Below are positions 1-8,596 of a stretch of DNA of 64,000 nucleotides, piece after piece (the first letter of the stretch is position 1; every line of letters begins with the position of its first letter). The position numbers and the translations under genes are program-made. Source of the stretch: JASSUD01 sp031963445 (GTDB lineage Bacteria > Pseudomonadota > Gammaproteobacteria > Burkholderiales > Burkholderiaceae); assembly GCA_031963445.1 (NCBI GenBank), contig JASSUH010000001.1, positions 124,001 through 188,000 of the forward strand, read 5' to 3'. The notes under the pieces were generated by a model, which saw nothing but the letters and a program-made list of their open reading frames with translations, was not told the origin of the DNA and made no database searches.

Positions 1-687
1 AATCTCGCCTTTCTGAGCTTTTTGTATTGATACAGATTCAAAGCTATCAATCTGGCACCCATGTTTTATTAAAGTATCTAATAGGTCTGGCCTGTTTTTT
101 TCTAGTGCAATCTGCGCAGAAGTTTTACCATTGGAATCTTTAGCCCCTAAAAAATTCGCTAGATCTTTTTCATTTTTTATTAGACCTTTTAAATACTCCA
201 AATACCCATCTAATTTTTCATTATTTCCATTCTCCACAAAAAAATGCAATGGATATTTTAGATTATCAGTCTGACACCCATATTTTCTTAAAGTATCTAA
301 TAGGTCTGACCTATTTTTTTCTTGTGCAATCTGCACAGGAGTTTTACCATTGGAATCTTTAGCTTCCAAAAGATTCGTTAGGTCCTCTTTATTTTGTATT
401 AAAGATTTCAAAGACTCTAAATAGATCTTTAATATTTCGTCATTCCCCTTTTCCACAGCAAAATGTAAAAGCGTTGATACCTTATTAGGTGACTTACCAA
501 CTGCCCCTTTAACATCATCGAGTTTAGCGCCGTCCATACTCGATTTGAGGGTATTTTTATTTTGAGTTTCGATTGCAGAATAAAGCATTGCTGCAGTTAT
601 GGTTTTTACCGTTGGCACCTGTTTCTTGTTTTTTTTATAATTAAACGCTTTATCAAAAATATCTTTTACACCACCAAATATACTCAT
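1..687 (-). CDS. Ankyrin-repeat protein (5' part, runs off window start)
   Basis: The frame is open from an ATG at 687 to the window edge, 229 codons, so the C-terminus is missing. After a Lys-rich N-terminus (MSIFGGVKDIFDKAFNYKKN) come ankyrin-like units such as TLLHFAVEKGN and DSNGKTPVQIAQEKN. Two units of about 73 residues are near copies; the matching DNA blocks are offset by 219 bp (around 105-140 and 324-360), a recent tandem duplication. Ankyrin repeats bind other proteins and are common in secreted effectors of intracellular bacteria. Its place beside a type IV secretion operon makes it a candidate substrate, which is inference only. The gene is AT-rich compared with the housekeeping genes. 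No signal peptide is seen. Confidence 0.75.
   Translation of the reverse strand, partial: MSIFGGVKDIFDKAFNYKKNKKQVPTVKTITAAMLYSAIETQNKNTLKSSMDGAKLDDVKGAVGKSPNKVSTLLHFAVEKGNDEILKIYLESLKSLIQNKEDLTNLLEAKDSNGKTPVQIAQEKNRSDLLDTLRKYGCQTDNLKYPLHFFVENGNNEKLDGYLEYLKGLIKNEKDLANFLGAKDSNGKTSAQIALEKNRPDLLDTLIKHGCQIDSFESVSIQKAQKGEI
105..360. repeat. 219-bp tandem duplication inside the ankyrin gene
   Basis: The block starting at 105 (plus strand gtgcaatctgcgcag) recurs at 324 (gtgcaatctgcacag) with few differences and continues through ttttaccattggaatcttta in both. The period of 219 bp equals 73 codons, so the frame is kept. This is expansion of ankyrin units. Confidence 0.75.
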
Positions 688-1640
688 AGCTATTTCCCAC
701 TAAATTTTATACTTTATTTATGATAAGAATAGTTAATATACAACCATTCAAACAAAAATTATTATTTTAAATAAAAAACACAAACAAAAAAACCAACAAA
801 CAAGATACCTGACATTCACTTTAAAAAAATAACTTATATTATTTTACAAACCATCACATACACCATACAACTCAACACTCTCCTTAGAAAATTTTATTCT
901 ATAAAAATAAAATAAAATATAAAATAACGAAATAACGCTCTGCAATAAGAAATATAGCAAGTGCTTCACGATTTAAAGGAGGAAGTTCATTAAATTTCTA
1001 GCAAATATCCGAAGCAAAAAATCCAGAGCAAACCAGATTAGTCTCTCTGGCACTTAGTCTAAAAATACAGAGTTAATTTTTATTTTTGACTTTTAGACAT
1101 TCCATTGCAGCACTGACTCTGCGGAAAAAAAGCAGCACACCTAACCGGTTGATTAAGCTGTCTAAGTGTTATGGGGATTGTTTATAGAGGATGTAAGCAG
1201 CGTAAAAACTGCTAGAAGAGAAATTTATCAATTACACCAAGGCTGATTTTGTGTACTTGCAATAGACGAACACGAGTTTTCTTCGCATGCAGTTCTAACC
1301 TGCACTCACGAATCGTTTACATAGCTGTTCCATTGGCACTTTGGCTTGCGCTTGGCTTTGACAGTGGCACACTGCATCGTCAGCACCTTTCAAACGGGAT
1401 CTCTTGGTAGCGCCGTTGTATCTAGCTGCCATGGTCAACCTCTTGCCTTCCCATCCTTTCCCTTAAACAGTTATGGCCCTAAAAGCTATTTTTCCTCTTC
1501 CCTAACCCAACTCTGGATCGAGTCTGAAGACACTTCTGTTCCAAAAATAAGGCAATAGAGAATAGCTACAGCCTTTTAGAAACCCTACGCTTCGTTTTCG
1601 ACGCATAAACCGTAGCAAACAAAAAAGGCGCTGGTATCGA
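688..1640. other. Long AT-rich intergenic region without a convincing gene
   Basis: This 950-bp gap separates the ankyrin gene from the T4SS operon. The first 250 bp are very AT-rich and probably hold the ankyrin gene promoter. A strong Shine-Dalgarno sequence AAAGGAGG at 975-982 is followed by ATT rather than ATG and a short open run, as if a gene start had decayed. An open frame at 1346-1558 (70 codons, plus) has unconvincing composition and no recognisable domain. A short minus-strand frame over about 1300-1435 is equally unconvincing. The region may be gene remnants. Confidence 0.5.
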
Positions 1641-2699
1641 ATGGCAGACAGTCAGCGAGAAATTTTACAAAAACGCCTTGAAGATAAGCTCTCTCGAGAA
1701 TGTGGCGAGGTTGTGCTCTCTGCCTTAGCAAACCCTAAGGTAGTGGAGATTATGCTCAACCCAGATGGCCGTATTTGGCTAGATGTGATGGGCGAAGGCA
1801 TGCATTTCACTGGCACTAAGATGTCTCCTGCTAATGCTGAAAGCCTACTGGCCACTTGCGCCAGTATGTTGAATGCGTCGATTACTTACGATAACCCGGT
1901 TCTAGAGGGAGAGTTTCCATTAGACGGTTCGCGCTTGGAAGGTTTGATTGCACCTGTTGTACGTGCTCCCACTTTCACCATTCGTAAGAAAGCGAGTCAA
2001 ATTTTTACGCTTGATAGATACGCTGAAACTGGCGTGCTGGGTACGTTTAACAATGGAAGAGACCCACGCTCCTCTAAGCATATTAAGCCTGCCACTTTGC
2101 AACAATATTCGCAGGCAATAGATGCAATTCGTGCAGCGATTCGTCAGCGTAAAAATATTTTGATCGTGGGCGGCACAGGAAGCGGCAAGACCACGCTGGC
2201 CAATGCGATTCTTGCTGAAATAGCTGTATTAGCTGGCTCAGACCGATTAATCGCGATCGAAGACACGATGGAGTTGCAATTAAACATACCTAATCATGTT
2301 TTATTAAGGGCGAGTACCGCAGTCAGCATGCAGCGGCTTTTACGCGCAACGATGCGCTTACGCCCTGATCGAATTGTGGTTGGAGAGGTACGCGGAGGAG
2401 AAGCCTTAACGCTTTTGAAAAGCTGGAATACAGGGCACCCTGGCGGGGTTGCAACGATTCACGCTAACTCGGCAATGGCAGGCCTAACGCGCTTACGCCA
2501 ATTGATATACGAGGCGCCAGAAGCGAACAATCTATCGGAAGAAACGGTAGGCGGAATGATTGCCGAAGCGATCGATTTAGTTTTATTTATCGAGCGTACG
2601 CCTGACGCGCCAGGACGGCGTGTCAGTGAAGTTTTACAAATCGTTGGGTATCAGCAAAATGAATTTCAATGTGCTGAGAACACGAATATTGAGAAATAG
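1641..2699 (+). CDS. trbB: TrbB/VirB11-family secretion ATPase
   Basis: Hexameric traffic ATPase of type IV secretion, working at the cytoplasmic face of the inner membrane with VirB4 and VirD4. The 352-residue protein has the family's N-terminal ALANPKVVEIMLNPDGRIW segment, a Walker A motif VGGTGSGKTT at residues 176-185, the Walker B/Asp-box region around DRIVVGEVRGGEAL (about 245-257) and the His-box TGHPGGVATIHANS (about 265-280), all intact. The start fits the usual TrbB N-terminus. The preceding SD is weak. It is the first gene of the trb operon; trbC follows after 15 bp. Confidence 0.93.
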   Translation: MADSQREILQKRLEDKLSRECGEVVLSALANPKVVEIMLNPDGRIWLDVMGEGMHFTGTKMSPANAESLLATCASMLNASITYDNPVLEGEFPLDGSRLEGLIAPVVRAPTFTIRKKASQIFTLDRYAETGVLGTFNNGRDPRSSKHIKPATLQQYSQAIDAIRAAIRQRKNILIVGGTGSGKTTLANAILAEIAVLAGSDRLIAIEDTMELQLNIPNHVLLRASTAVSMQRLLRATMRLRPDRIVVGEVRGGEALTLLKSWNTGHPGGVATIHANSAMAGLTRLRQLIYEAPEANNLSEETVGGMIAEAIDLVLFIERTPDAPGRRVSEVLQIVGYQQNEFQCAENTNIEK

Positions 2700-2714
2700 A
2701 AGAGAAGGAAAAAA

Positions 2715-3032
2715 ATGTCAACCAAAGTAAATTTCCCAAAACTAAGTATGCAGTGTATCTGGCTCGCCATACTGCTTTTCCTAGCAACTGATCTAGCCTG
2801 GGCGCAAGGAGCAGCACTCCCGTGGAACACCCCGCTGAAAAATTTACAAGAGTCATTGACTGGCCCAGTGGCAAAAGCTATTGGCGTGATTGCGCTGGCT
2901 GCTGCAGGTGGCATGCTAGCCTTCGGTGGCGAGTTAGGAGATTTTACGAAGCGTATTCTGATGGTGGTATTGGCCTTAGCTGTTTTACTGCTCGCTAATA
3001 CCTTCGTCCAAGGTTTAGGATTGCCAACATAA
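2715..3032 (+). CDS. trbC: TrbC/VirB2-like pilin subunit
   Basis: 105 residues with a signal segment (IWLAILLFLATDLAWAQG) followed by two hydrophobic helices: IGVIALAAAGGMLAFGG and ILMVVLALAVLLLANTF. This is the layout of VirB2/TrbC pilins, which are cleaved and assembled into the conjugative pilus. A GAAGGA ribosome site lies just upstream. Its stop overlaps the start of trbD by one base (TAATG), indicating coupling. Confidence 0.9.
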   Translation: MSTKVNFPKLSMQCIWLAILLFLATDLAWAQGAALPWNTPLKNLQESLTGPVAKAIGVIALAAAGGMLAFGGELGDFTKRILMVVLALAVLLLANTFVQGLGLPT

Positions 3033-3355
3033 TGACAAACCCTATCGATGGTGGCCCACGCAGAATCCCGATCCATCGTTCATTAAACCGCCCTCACCTC
3101 TTAATGGGGGCTGAGCGTAGTTTAGTGCTCGCAAGCGGGGTGCTAACCGCCATTATTATCTTTAGTGGCAATTTATCTGTGCTTTCAATTGGACTTGGCA
3201 TAGGGTTTTGGAGCGTTACTTTTTGGTTTTTAGCGCAAATCGCCAAGGCCGATCCACAGATGAGTAGGGTGTATCAACGGCACATTATGTATCGCCCTTT
3301 TTATCCAGCTAAAGGTGGCGTTTATGCAGATTTACCGCCGATTAAAAGATCGTAA
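3032..3355 (+). CDS. trbD: TrbD/VirB3-like inner-membrane protein
   Basis: 107 residues with the typical VirB3 N-terminus (PIHRSLNRPHLLMGAERSLV) and two adjacent membrane segments (about residues 30-67), then a short cytoplasmic tail with MYRPFYPA. VirB3 proteins anchor the VirB4 ATPase in the inner-membrane complex. The gene overlaps trbC by one base and lies before trbE, the conserved order. Confidence 0.9.
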   Translation: MTNPIDGGPRRIPIHRSLNRPHLLMGAERSLVLASGVLTAIIIFSGNLSVLSIGLGIGFWSVTFWFLAQIAKADPQMSRVYQRHIMYRPFYPAKGGVYADLPPIKRS

Positions 3356-3373
3356 ATAAAATTAAAAAACGTC

Positions 3374-3427
3374 TGTATGACGCTAGCGCAACGAAATGCA
3401 CCAACAGCACAGCGCTAGCGTCATACA
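3374..3427. promoter_or_regulatory. Perfect 16-bp inverted repeat between trbD and trbE
   Basis: Arms 3374-3389 (TGTATGACGCTAGCGC) and 3412-3427 are perfect reverse complements around a 22-nt loop. No U-run follows, so it is not a standard terminator. It may be an mRNA processing or stability hairpin, or an operator, that sets expression of trbE onward. The GCTAGC core recurs in two other trb intergenic sites. Confidence 0.7.
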
Positions 3428-3465
3428 AGACCTGCTAAAAAATAAAAGGTCAGGGGTAGAGGACC

Positions 3466-5910
3466 ATGTTAGGACTTACAGAATTTCGCTCTAAAGCGCG
3501 CGCATTATCTGATTTATTGAATTTTGCAATGTTGCCAGAGGATGGCATTTTGCAAAACAAAGATGGCAGTCTCACTGCGATATGGAGTTATCGCGGTGAT
3601 GATATGGATAGCGCAACGCATGCAGAACTTGCCGCTATTTCAGCACGTTTGAACACATCGCTATTGAATATGGGAAACGGCTGGATGCTCAATTGCGATG
3701 CAATACGTCGCCCATCCCAGAGTTATCCAGAGCAAGGTTCTTTTCCCGACCGTACTTCTTGGCTGATTGATGCAGAACGTCGACAAAGCTATGAAGCAGA
3801 AGGATTGCACTTTGAAACCCAATACGTCTTGGCGTTAACCTATCTGCCACCTATGCGTCAGGCTGGAAAAATAGCCGATTTGATGTATGACGATCATCAA
3901 GAGCCGACCCATAAAGGTGATTTAACCGAACGCATCCTCAAAAACTTTCGTCGACAAATTGATGATTTTGAAAGCGCGCTGAGTAATTTGCTACCGATGA
4001 AACGTTTGCGTGGCATACCTGGCAAAGACGAAATGGGCTCCCCTTATGTAATGGATGCCTTATTAGCGCATCTCGAATATTGCATTAGTGGTATTTCAAG
4101 GCCGGTGCGTTTACCTACCATTCCTATGTATCTTGATGCAGTGATTGGCTGCCATCCATTTATCGGCGGGTTTGCACCCAAAGTAGGAAATAAGCATATC
4201 AAGATCATTGCGTTAGATGGTTTTCCTCAAGAAAGCTACCCTGGCATTTTGCATATCCTCGATAAATTTGATTTTGAATATCGTTGGTCTACGCGCTTTA
4301 TTTTTCTCGACCCATATCAAGCACGTAAAATGTTAGACGGCGTTAGACGCCGCTGGCAACAAAAACAACGCGGCCTAAAAGACCAATTATTCAATACCGC
4401 CAGCGGCGCCGTCGATCTCGATGCAGTGGAAATGACCCAGGATGCAGAGCTCGCGATTGGTGAAGGTGAAAGTAATATGGTGAAGTTTGGCTATTACACT
4501 TCATGCATTGTGATGATGCATGAAGATGCCAAACTGCTGACAGAACGGACCAATGAAGTACGCAAGCAGATTTTGAATTATGGTTTTGGCGCGCGCATTG
4601 AAGATGTCAATGCTGTCGAAGCCTATCTCGGGACGATTCCTGGTCACAGCTATCCCAATATTCGGCGCCCACTGATGCATACGCTGAATTTGGCTGATTT
4701 ACTTCCTATTACTGCTGTCTGGAGTGGTAAAAAATACAATCCTTGCCCGTTCTATCCGGAGCGGAGCGCACCTCTTTTGCATGCAGCGACTACCGGCAGC
4801 ACACCTTTTCGTCTGAGTTTGCACGTAGGCGATGTCGGCCACACCTTAATGCTTGGGAAAACCGGTGGCGGTAAATCGACTGCATTGTGTTTCATGCTGG
4901 CTCAGCATCTACGCTATCCGCAAGCGCAGGTCTTCGCTTTCGATAAAGGTTATTCCTCTTTCATTCTGACTAATGCATGTGGCGGGACTTACTACGATAT
5001 TGGCGGGGACGATAGTAATTTAGCTTTCTGCCCTTTAAAAGAAATCGACACCCCAGCCGACCAAGCGTGGGCCACGGAGTGGATTCTGACGATGGTAGGG
5101 CTGCAAGGCATTCATATCACCCCTGCTTTACAACAAATCGTCTACCAAGCCATTAAGCGTTTAGTGAACTCTCCGCATCGTACGCTGACTGAATTTGTTT
5201 CCGAATTGCAAGATGCAGAACTGCGTGAAGCCTTATCCCATTACACCTTAGCGGGTCCAATGGGGATGTTATTGGATGCGCAAGAAGATAGCTTGCAAAA
5301 CAACTATTTCCAAGTGTTTGAAATGGAGCACGTGATGAACCTGGGCGAGAAAAATCTCGTACCCGTGCTGCTCTATCTATTCCGTCAGATCGAAAAGCGA
5401 CTCGATGGTCGTCCAACCCTAGTGGTACTCGATGAATGTTGGCTGATGCTCTCGCATCCCTTATTCCGCGAAAAAATTCGAGAATGGCTGAAAACGTGGC
5501 GTAAGAAAAATGCAGCAGTACTCATGGCTACCCAAGAGCTTACCGACGTGATGGCAAGTCCAATTCGAGACGCCATCCTAGCAAGCTGCCCGACCAAAAT
5601 CCTTTTGCCCAATCCAGAAGCACGTGATCCATCCATGCGCGAGGCTTACGAGCTAATTGGGTTAAACGAACGGGAAATAGAGATCCTGACTTATGCGGTG
5701 AACAAGCAAGATTATTACTACAAGTCCCCCCTCGGTCGCCGTCTGTTCTCGTTTGGCTTTGGTGCATTTGCGTTGGCCTTTATCGGCGCGAGTAGCCAAG
5801 ATGATATTCGGCTGGTACGCCGACTAATGGGCGAGTTCGGCGCAAATTGGCCAGCTTATTGGCTCAGACACAGAGGCTTGGATGGGTGGGCTGATGTTTG
5901 GCAAAGTTAA
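3466..5910 (+). CDS. trbE: TrbE/VirB4-family conjugation ATPase
   Basis: 814 residues, the usual size for TrbE. The N-terminal CagE/TrbE/VirB domain (about 1-430) is followed by a RecA-like ATPase domain with Walker A GKTGGGKST at about 464-472 and Walker B TLVVLDECWLML at about 648-659. This is the largest energiser of the T4SS, at the inner membrane, needed for pilus assembly and transport. The start at 3466 follows ggtcaggggtagaggacc, with AGAGGA as ribosome site. The TAA stop (5908-5910) is also the left target duplication of a B element. Confidence 0.93.
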   Translation: MLGLTEFRSKARALSDLLNFAMLPEDGILQNKDGSLTAIWSYRGDDMDSATHAELAAISARLNTSLLNMGNGWMLNCDAIRRPSQSYPEQGSFPDRTSWLIDAERRQSYEAEGLHFETQYVLALTYLPPMRQAGKIADLMYDDHQEPTHKGDLTERILKNFRRQIDDFESALSNLLPMKRLRGIPGKDEMGSPYVMDALLAHLEYCISGISRPVRLPTIPMYLDAVIGCHPFIGGFAPKVGNKHIKIIALDGFPQESYPGILHILDKFDFEYRWSTRFIFLDPYQARKMLDGVRRRWQQKQRGLKDQLFNTASGAVDLDAVEMTQDAELAIGEGESNMVKFGYYTSCIVMMHEDAKLLTERTNEVRKQILNYGFGARIEDVNAVEAYLGTIPGHSYPNIRRPLMHTLNLADLLPITAVWSGKKYNPCPFYPERSAPLLHAATTGSTPFRLSLHVGDVGHTLMLGKTGGGKSTALCFMLAQHLRYPQAQVFAFDKGYSSFILTNACGGTYYDIGGDDSNLAFCPLKEIDTPADQAWATEWILTMVGLQGIHITPALQQIVYQAIKRLVNSPHRTLTEFVSELQDAELREALSHYTLAGPMGMLLDAQEDSLQNNYFQVFEMEHVMNLGEKNLVPVLLYLFRQIEKRLDGRPTLVVLDECWLMLSHPLFREKIREWLKTWRKKNAAVLMATQELTDVMASPIRDAILASCPTKILLPNPEARDPSMREAYELIGLNEREIEILTYAVNKQDYYYKSPLGRRLFSFGFGAFALAFIGASSQDDIRLVRRLMGEFGANWPAYWLRHRGLDGWADVWQS

Positions 5911-6018
5911 GCAACCTATGCCCCTTGAGCGGCAGGATGATCAACTAAGGTTCCCTTGGGGTACTAGTTGTACTGGCAGCAAAGGCATGCCTGGCTCTTG
6001 GGTTTTTGCAGCAGTTCC
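5911..6018. mobile_element. B-family palindromic element (copy B1), between trbE and trbL
   Basis: 108-bp element with degenerate ends (GCAACCTATG and CAGCAGTTCC) flanked by TAA at 5908-5910 and 6019-6021, a 3-bp target duplication. The inner part matches other B copies (ggcaggatgatcaact is shared with the copy at 54435). It occupies the place where trbJ/trbK normally sit. Confidence 0.75.
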
Positions 6019-6044
6019 TAAATCATGATTTCTGAAGGTTAGAT

Positions 6045-7727
6045 ATGCAAAAGGTAGCGTTAAGTTTTAAAGCGCACACTGAATTATTTAAGGCTTTGTT
6101 TTATCAATGGCAGCGTGAAGCAGCACCGAGCCATTTGAAATTTTTACGCTCACGCTTTTTTTGGATAAGCGTGAGCTGCGTATTGGGATTGATACTCTAC
6201 TTAAACATAGATTTAGCGCATGCGCAGTTGTTTAGCGTTTTTGATGGTATTGACTCAAGCGCACAAGAGAAAGCGTTAGGCGGGCCCAACGGCGGAGGCG
6301 GATGGATCGTACGAATCACAGCGTTAGCCCGTTCGACTTTTGTAATATTAGCTGTCTTAGAAATTTGCTGGGCGGCTGCGATCTGGGCGTTAGAAAAAGA
6401 CAATTTGAGCAGTCTAGCGGTAGAGATGATCCAAAAGATCATGTTTATTGGTTTCTTTTATGCGTTACTGTCCAACGCACCCGATTGGATTCCAAGGATT
6501 ACCGCTACTTTTAGGCAGGTCGGCCAGAGCACGCTAGGGACTGGACCCATTACACCAGACGGCGTCATGCGGCAAGGCTTGGCTCTTATTGACAGTATAT
6601 GGGCGCAGGGCCCCTCTGGTTTAGGCGTCATTTTCAAACTTGGCACGGTTCTAGTCGCTGTAGTCGTTACGATTGGCGTTGTTATTTCTCACGTTATTAT
6701 TGCCTTACAGCTACTAGCACTCAATATTGAATCTTATATTTTATTGGCTGCAGGAGCCTTCCTCCTCGCATTAGGAAGTAGTCGCTGGACCAGCGAATAT
6801 GTCTCTAAATATTTGCAGTACACGTTAACAGTGGGCATGCGCTTACTAGTCTTACTGCTGATTTTGGGCCTCACACGAGGTGTCCTCGCGGAGAATCCCT
6901 TAGGCGGTTTTAACAATGGCGCACTTTTAAAATTGTTTTCGATCGTTTTAATGCAAGCCATTCTTGCGATTAAAGCCCCTGAGATGGGGAGTGCCCTGAT
7001 GAGTGGTGGCATCGGTTTTTCTGCAGGTAGCGCAACCAGCTCGCTTAACAGTATGGTATCGACCGCTGCAACTGCAGCTAGCGCGGCCAAAGCTGGGATG
7101 AGTAAAGGTGCAGGCCAAGCTGCAGGCCAAGGGGCAGGCCAACAGAAGTCTGGCATGCAAAACGCTGCAGCACAGCATGCGAGAGGGGGTCCAAACGGTG
7201 GAGGCATGTCTAATATGGGAGGTGGCCGAGGCGGTAACGTGCCTGGTGGCATGGGAAGTGGCCCAAACGGCAGCCTTTCTGGCTTAGTAACGGCCCCCCC
7301 AAGCGGTGGAGGCAGCACGCCTAACATGAGAGGTGGCTCCAGCAGTGCCTCAAGCAGTGCAAGCTCCACGAGCGGACCGCCTCCCGCTTATTCCCCAACA
7401 CAGGGGGATGGGGTCGAATCAACTTCTCCATCTGCCACCACGTCCAGCTCAGCATCATTTGACGCAGCAAGCTTACCAAGCCAAGCGTCCACATCTGCTC
7501 CTACTGGCAATGGCAGTTTGGCGTCGCATGCCCCGACAACAGCAGAGTTGAGTGCTGCAAGATCTTCAGTGGTTTCTTCCCCAGGCGCAACAAGTAGCTC
7601 GAGCTCTTCCAGTAGCACGTCAGCCAACAGACAAGCCTCTCCAAGTCTGTCGCCCTCTAGCAGGCCACCGAGCACTCTTAAGGCAGGAACAAGCGCCACT
7701 CCTCCTCGTAAACCATCAAACAACTAG
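6045..7727 (+). CDS. trbL: TrbL/VirB6-like polytopic channel protein
   Basis: 560 residues. Residues about 40-320 carry the TrbL/VirB6 membrane domain with five or six hydrophobic helices (for example TVLVAVVVTIGVVISHVIIA and LTVGMRLLVLLLILGLT). From about residue 330 the tail is a low-complexity Gly/Ser/Pro/Ala region, as in TrbL proteins but longer than many. It forms part of the inner-membrane translocation channel. AAGGT precedes the ATG. The SD and start lie just after the B1 element. The repetitive tail DNA gives many antisense open frames, which I regard as spurious. Confidence 0.88.
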   Translation: MQKVALSFKAHTELFKALFYQWQREAAPSHLKFLRSRFFWISVSCVLGLILYLNIDLAHAQLFSVFDGIDSSAQEKALGGPNGGGGWIVRITALARSTFVILAVLEICWAAAIWALEKDNLSSLAVEMIQKIMFIGFFYALLSNAPDWIPRITATFRQVGQSTLGTGPITPDGVMRQGLALIDSIWAQGPSGLGVIFKLGTVLVAVVVTIGVVISHVIIALQLLALNIESYILLAAGAFLLALGSSRWTSEYVSKYLQYTLTVGMRLLVLLLILGLTRGVLAENPLGGFNNGALLKLFSIVLMQAILAIKAPEMGSALMSGGIGFSAGSATSSLNSMVSTAATAASAAKAGMSKGAGQAAGQGAGQQKSGMQNAAAQHARGGPNGGGMSNMGGGRGGNVPGGMGSGPNGSLSGLVTAPPSGGGSTPNMRGGSSSASSSASSTSGPPPAYSPTQGDGVESTSPSATTSSSASFDAASLPSQASTSAPTGNGSLASHAPTTAELSAARSSVVSSPGATSSSSSSSSTSANRQASPSLSPSSRPPSTLKAGTSATPPRKPSNN

Positions 7728-7736
7728 CAACGACCC

Positions 7737-8498
7737 GTGAATATTTTTACCTCTCTCTTTAGAAGATACCAAGCGTCATTTCTTCGAGTTAAATTAGCTA
7801 CTCACTCTGCTAATAAAGCAGAGGAACCAGTCAAGGCTACTGATGACAAACGGAAATTAAACCCTTACGTGGAAGCACGTAGAGAATGGAATGAACGTTA
7901 TGGCGATTACATTAACCAGGCTAAGAACTGGCGCTATATGGCCGTGCTTTCGGCTTTCATCTCGCTCGTCTGCGCAGGTGGGCTGAGTTATATCGGCGCG
8001 CAAAACAAATTAGTTCCGTACGTAGTTGAAGTCGATAAATTAGGGCAAGCCAGGACCGCCAATATCCTCACCAAAGGAGCCATGGCTGACCCACGCATTA
8101 TTAAAGCGTCACTTGGACGCTTTATCCAAAGCTGGCGCCTGGTTACGACGGATAGACAAGTACAAACCGATGCCATCAAGCAACTCTATGCGCTGGTTCC
8201 TACCGGTTCTGCTGCGTTGAAAAAATTTAACGAGTATTTCAACACTAATAATCCGTTTAAACGATCGTCCAACAGCAAAATATCGGTAGAACTGAATTCT
8301 ATTCTGCCCATTTCTCAAGAAACTTGGCAGATAGACTGGAGCGAAGAAACTTTTGACTTGAGTGGAGAATCGAAAGGAAAAGCGCGTTGGAGAGCTTTCC
8401 TAACAGTCACGCTAGATCCACCGAAAGAAGAAGCACAAATATTATTAAACCCTTTTGGCGTCTACGTGACAGATATAAATTGGGCACAACAGATATAA
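7737..8498 (+). CDS. trbF: TrbF/VirB8-like assembly protein
   Basis: 253 residues, one N-proximal membrane helix (YMAVLSAFISLVCAGGLSYI, about 62-81) and a periplasmic VirB8/TrbF domain including VPYVVEVDKLGQA. VirB8 proteins nucleate the inner-membrane complex. The start used is GTG at 7737; about 25 residues longer at the N-terminus than typical TrbF and without a clear SD, so the true start could lie further in. Confidence 0.88.
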   Translation: MNIFTSLFRRYQASFLRVKLATHSANKAEEPVKATDDKRKLNPYVEARREWNERYGDYINQAKNWRYMAVLSAFISLVCAGGLSYIGAQNKLVPYVVEVDKLGQARTANILTKGAMADPRIIKASLGRFIQSWRLVTTDRQVQTDAIKQLYALVPTGSAALKKFNEYFNTNNPFKRSSNSKISVELNSILPISQETWQIDWSEETFDLSGESKGKARWRAFLTVTLDPPKEEAQILLNPFGVYVTDINWAQQI

Positions 8499-8515
8499 AT
8501 ATAAAAATCGGCATT

Positions 8516-8552
8516 CCTTGCTAGCGACTTGTTCCACATTTCGCTAGCAAGG
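8516..8552. promoter_or_regulatory. 12-bp perfect inverted repeat between trbF and trbG
   Basis: CCTTGCTAGCGA (8516-8527) pairs with TCGCTAGCAAGG (8541-8552) across a 13-nt loop. No U-run follows. The right-arm 12-mer occurs again just after the traG stop (about 13009-13022). Probably an intra-operon RNA hairpin. Confidence 0.65.
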
Positions 8553-8596
8553 CGTAACAAATAAATTTAAAAATTCTCAAAAAGAAAAATAATCTC

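Noticed and set aside
1346..1558. 70-codon open frame upstream of trbB
   Set aside because: Composition is not protein-like, there is no ribosome site or domain, and it probably arises by chance in the intergenic region.
6734..7723. Long antisense open frames opposite the trbL tail
   Set aside because: They mirror the Gly/Ser/Pro-rich low-complexity coding sequence of trbL, which lacks stops on the other strand; Pro-rich translations are artefacts.
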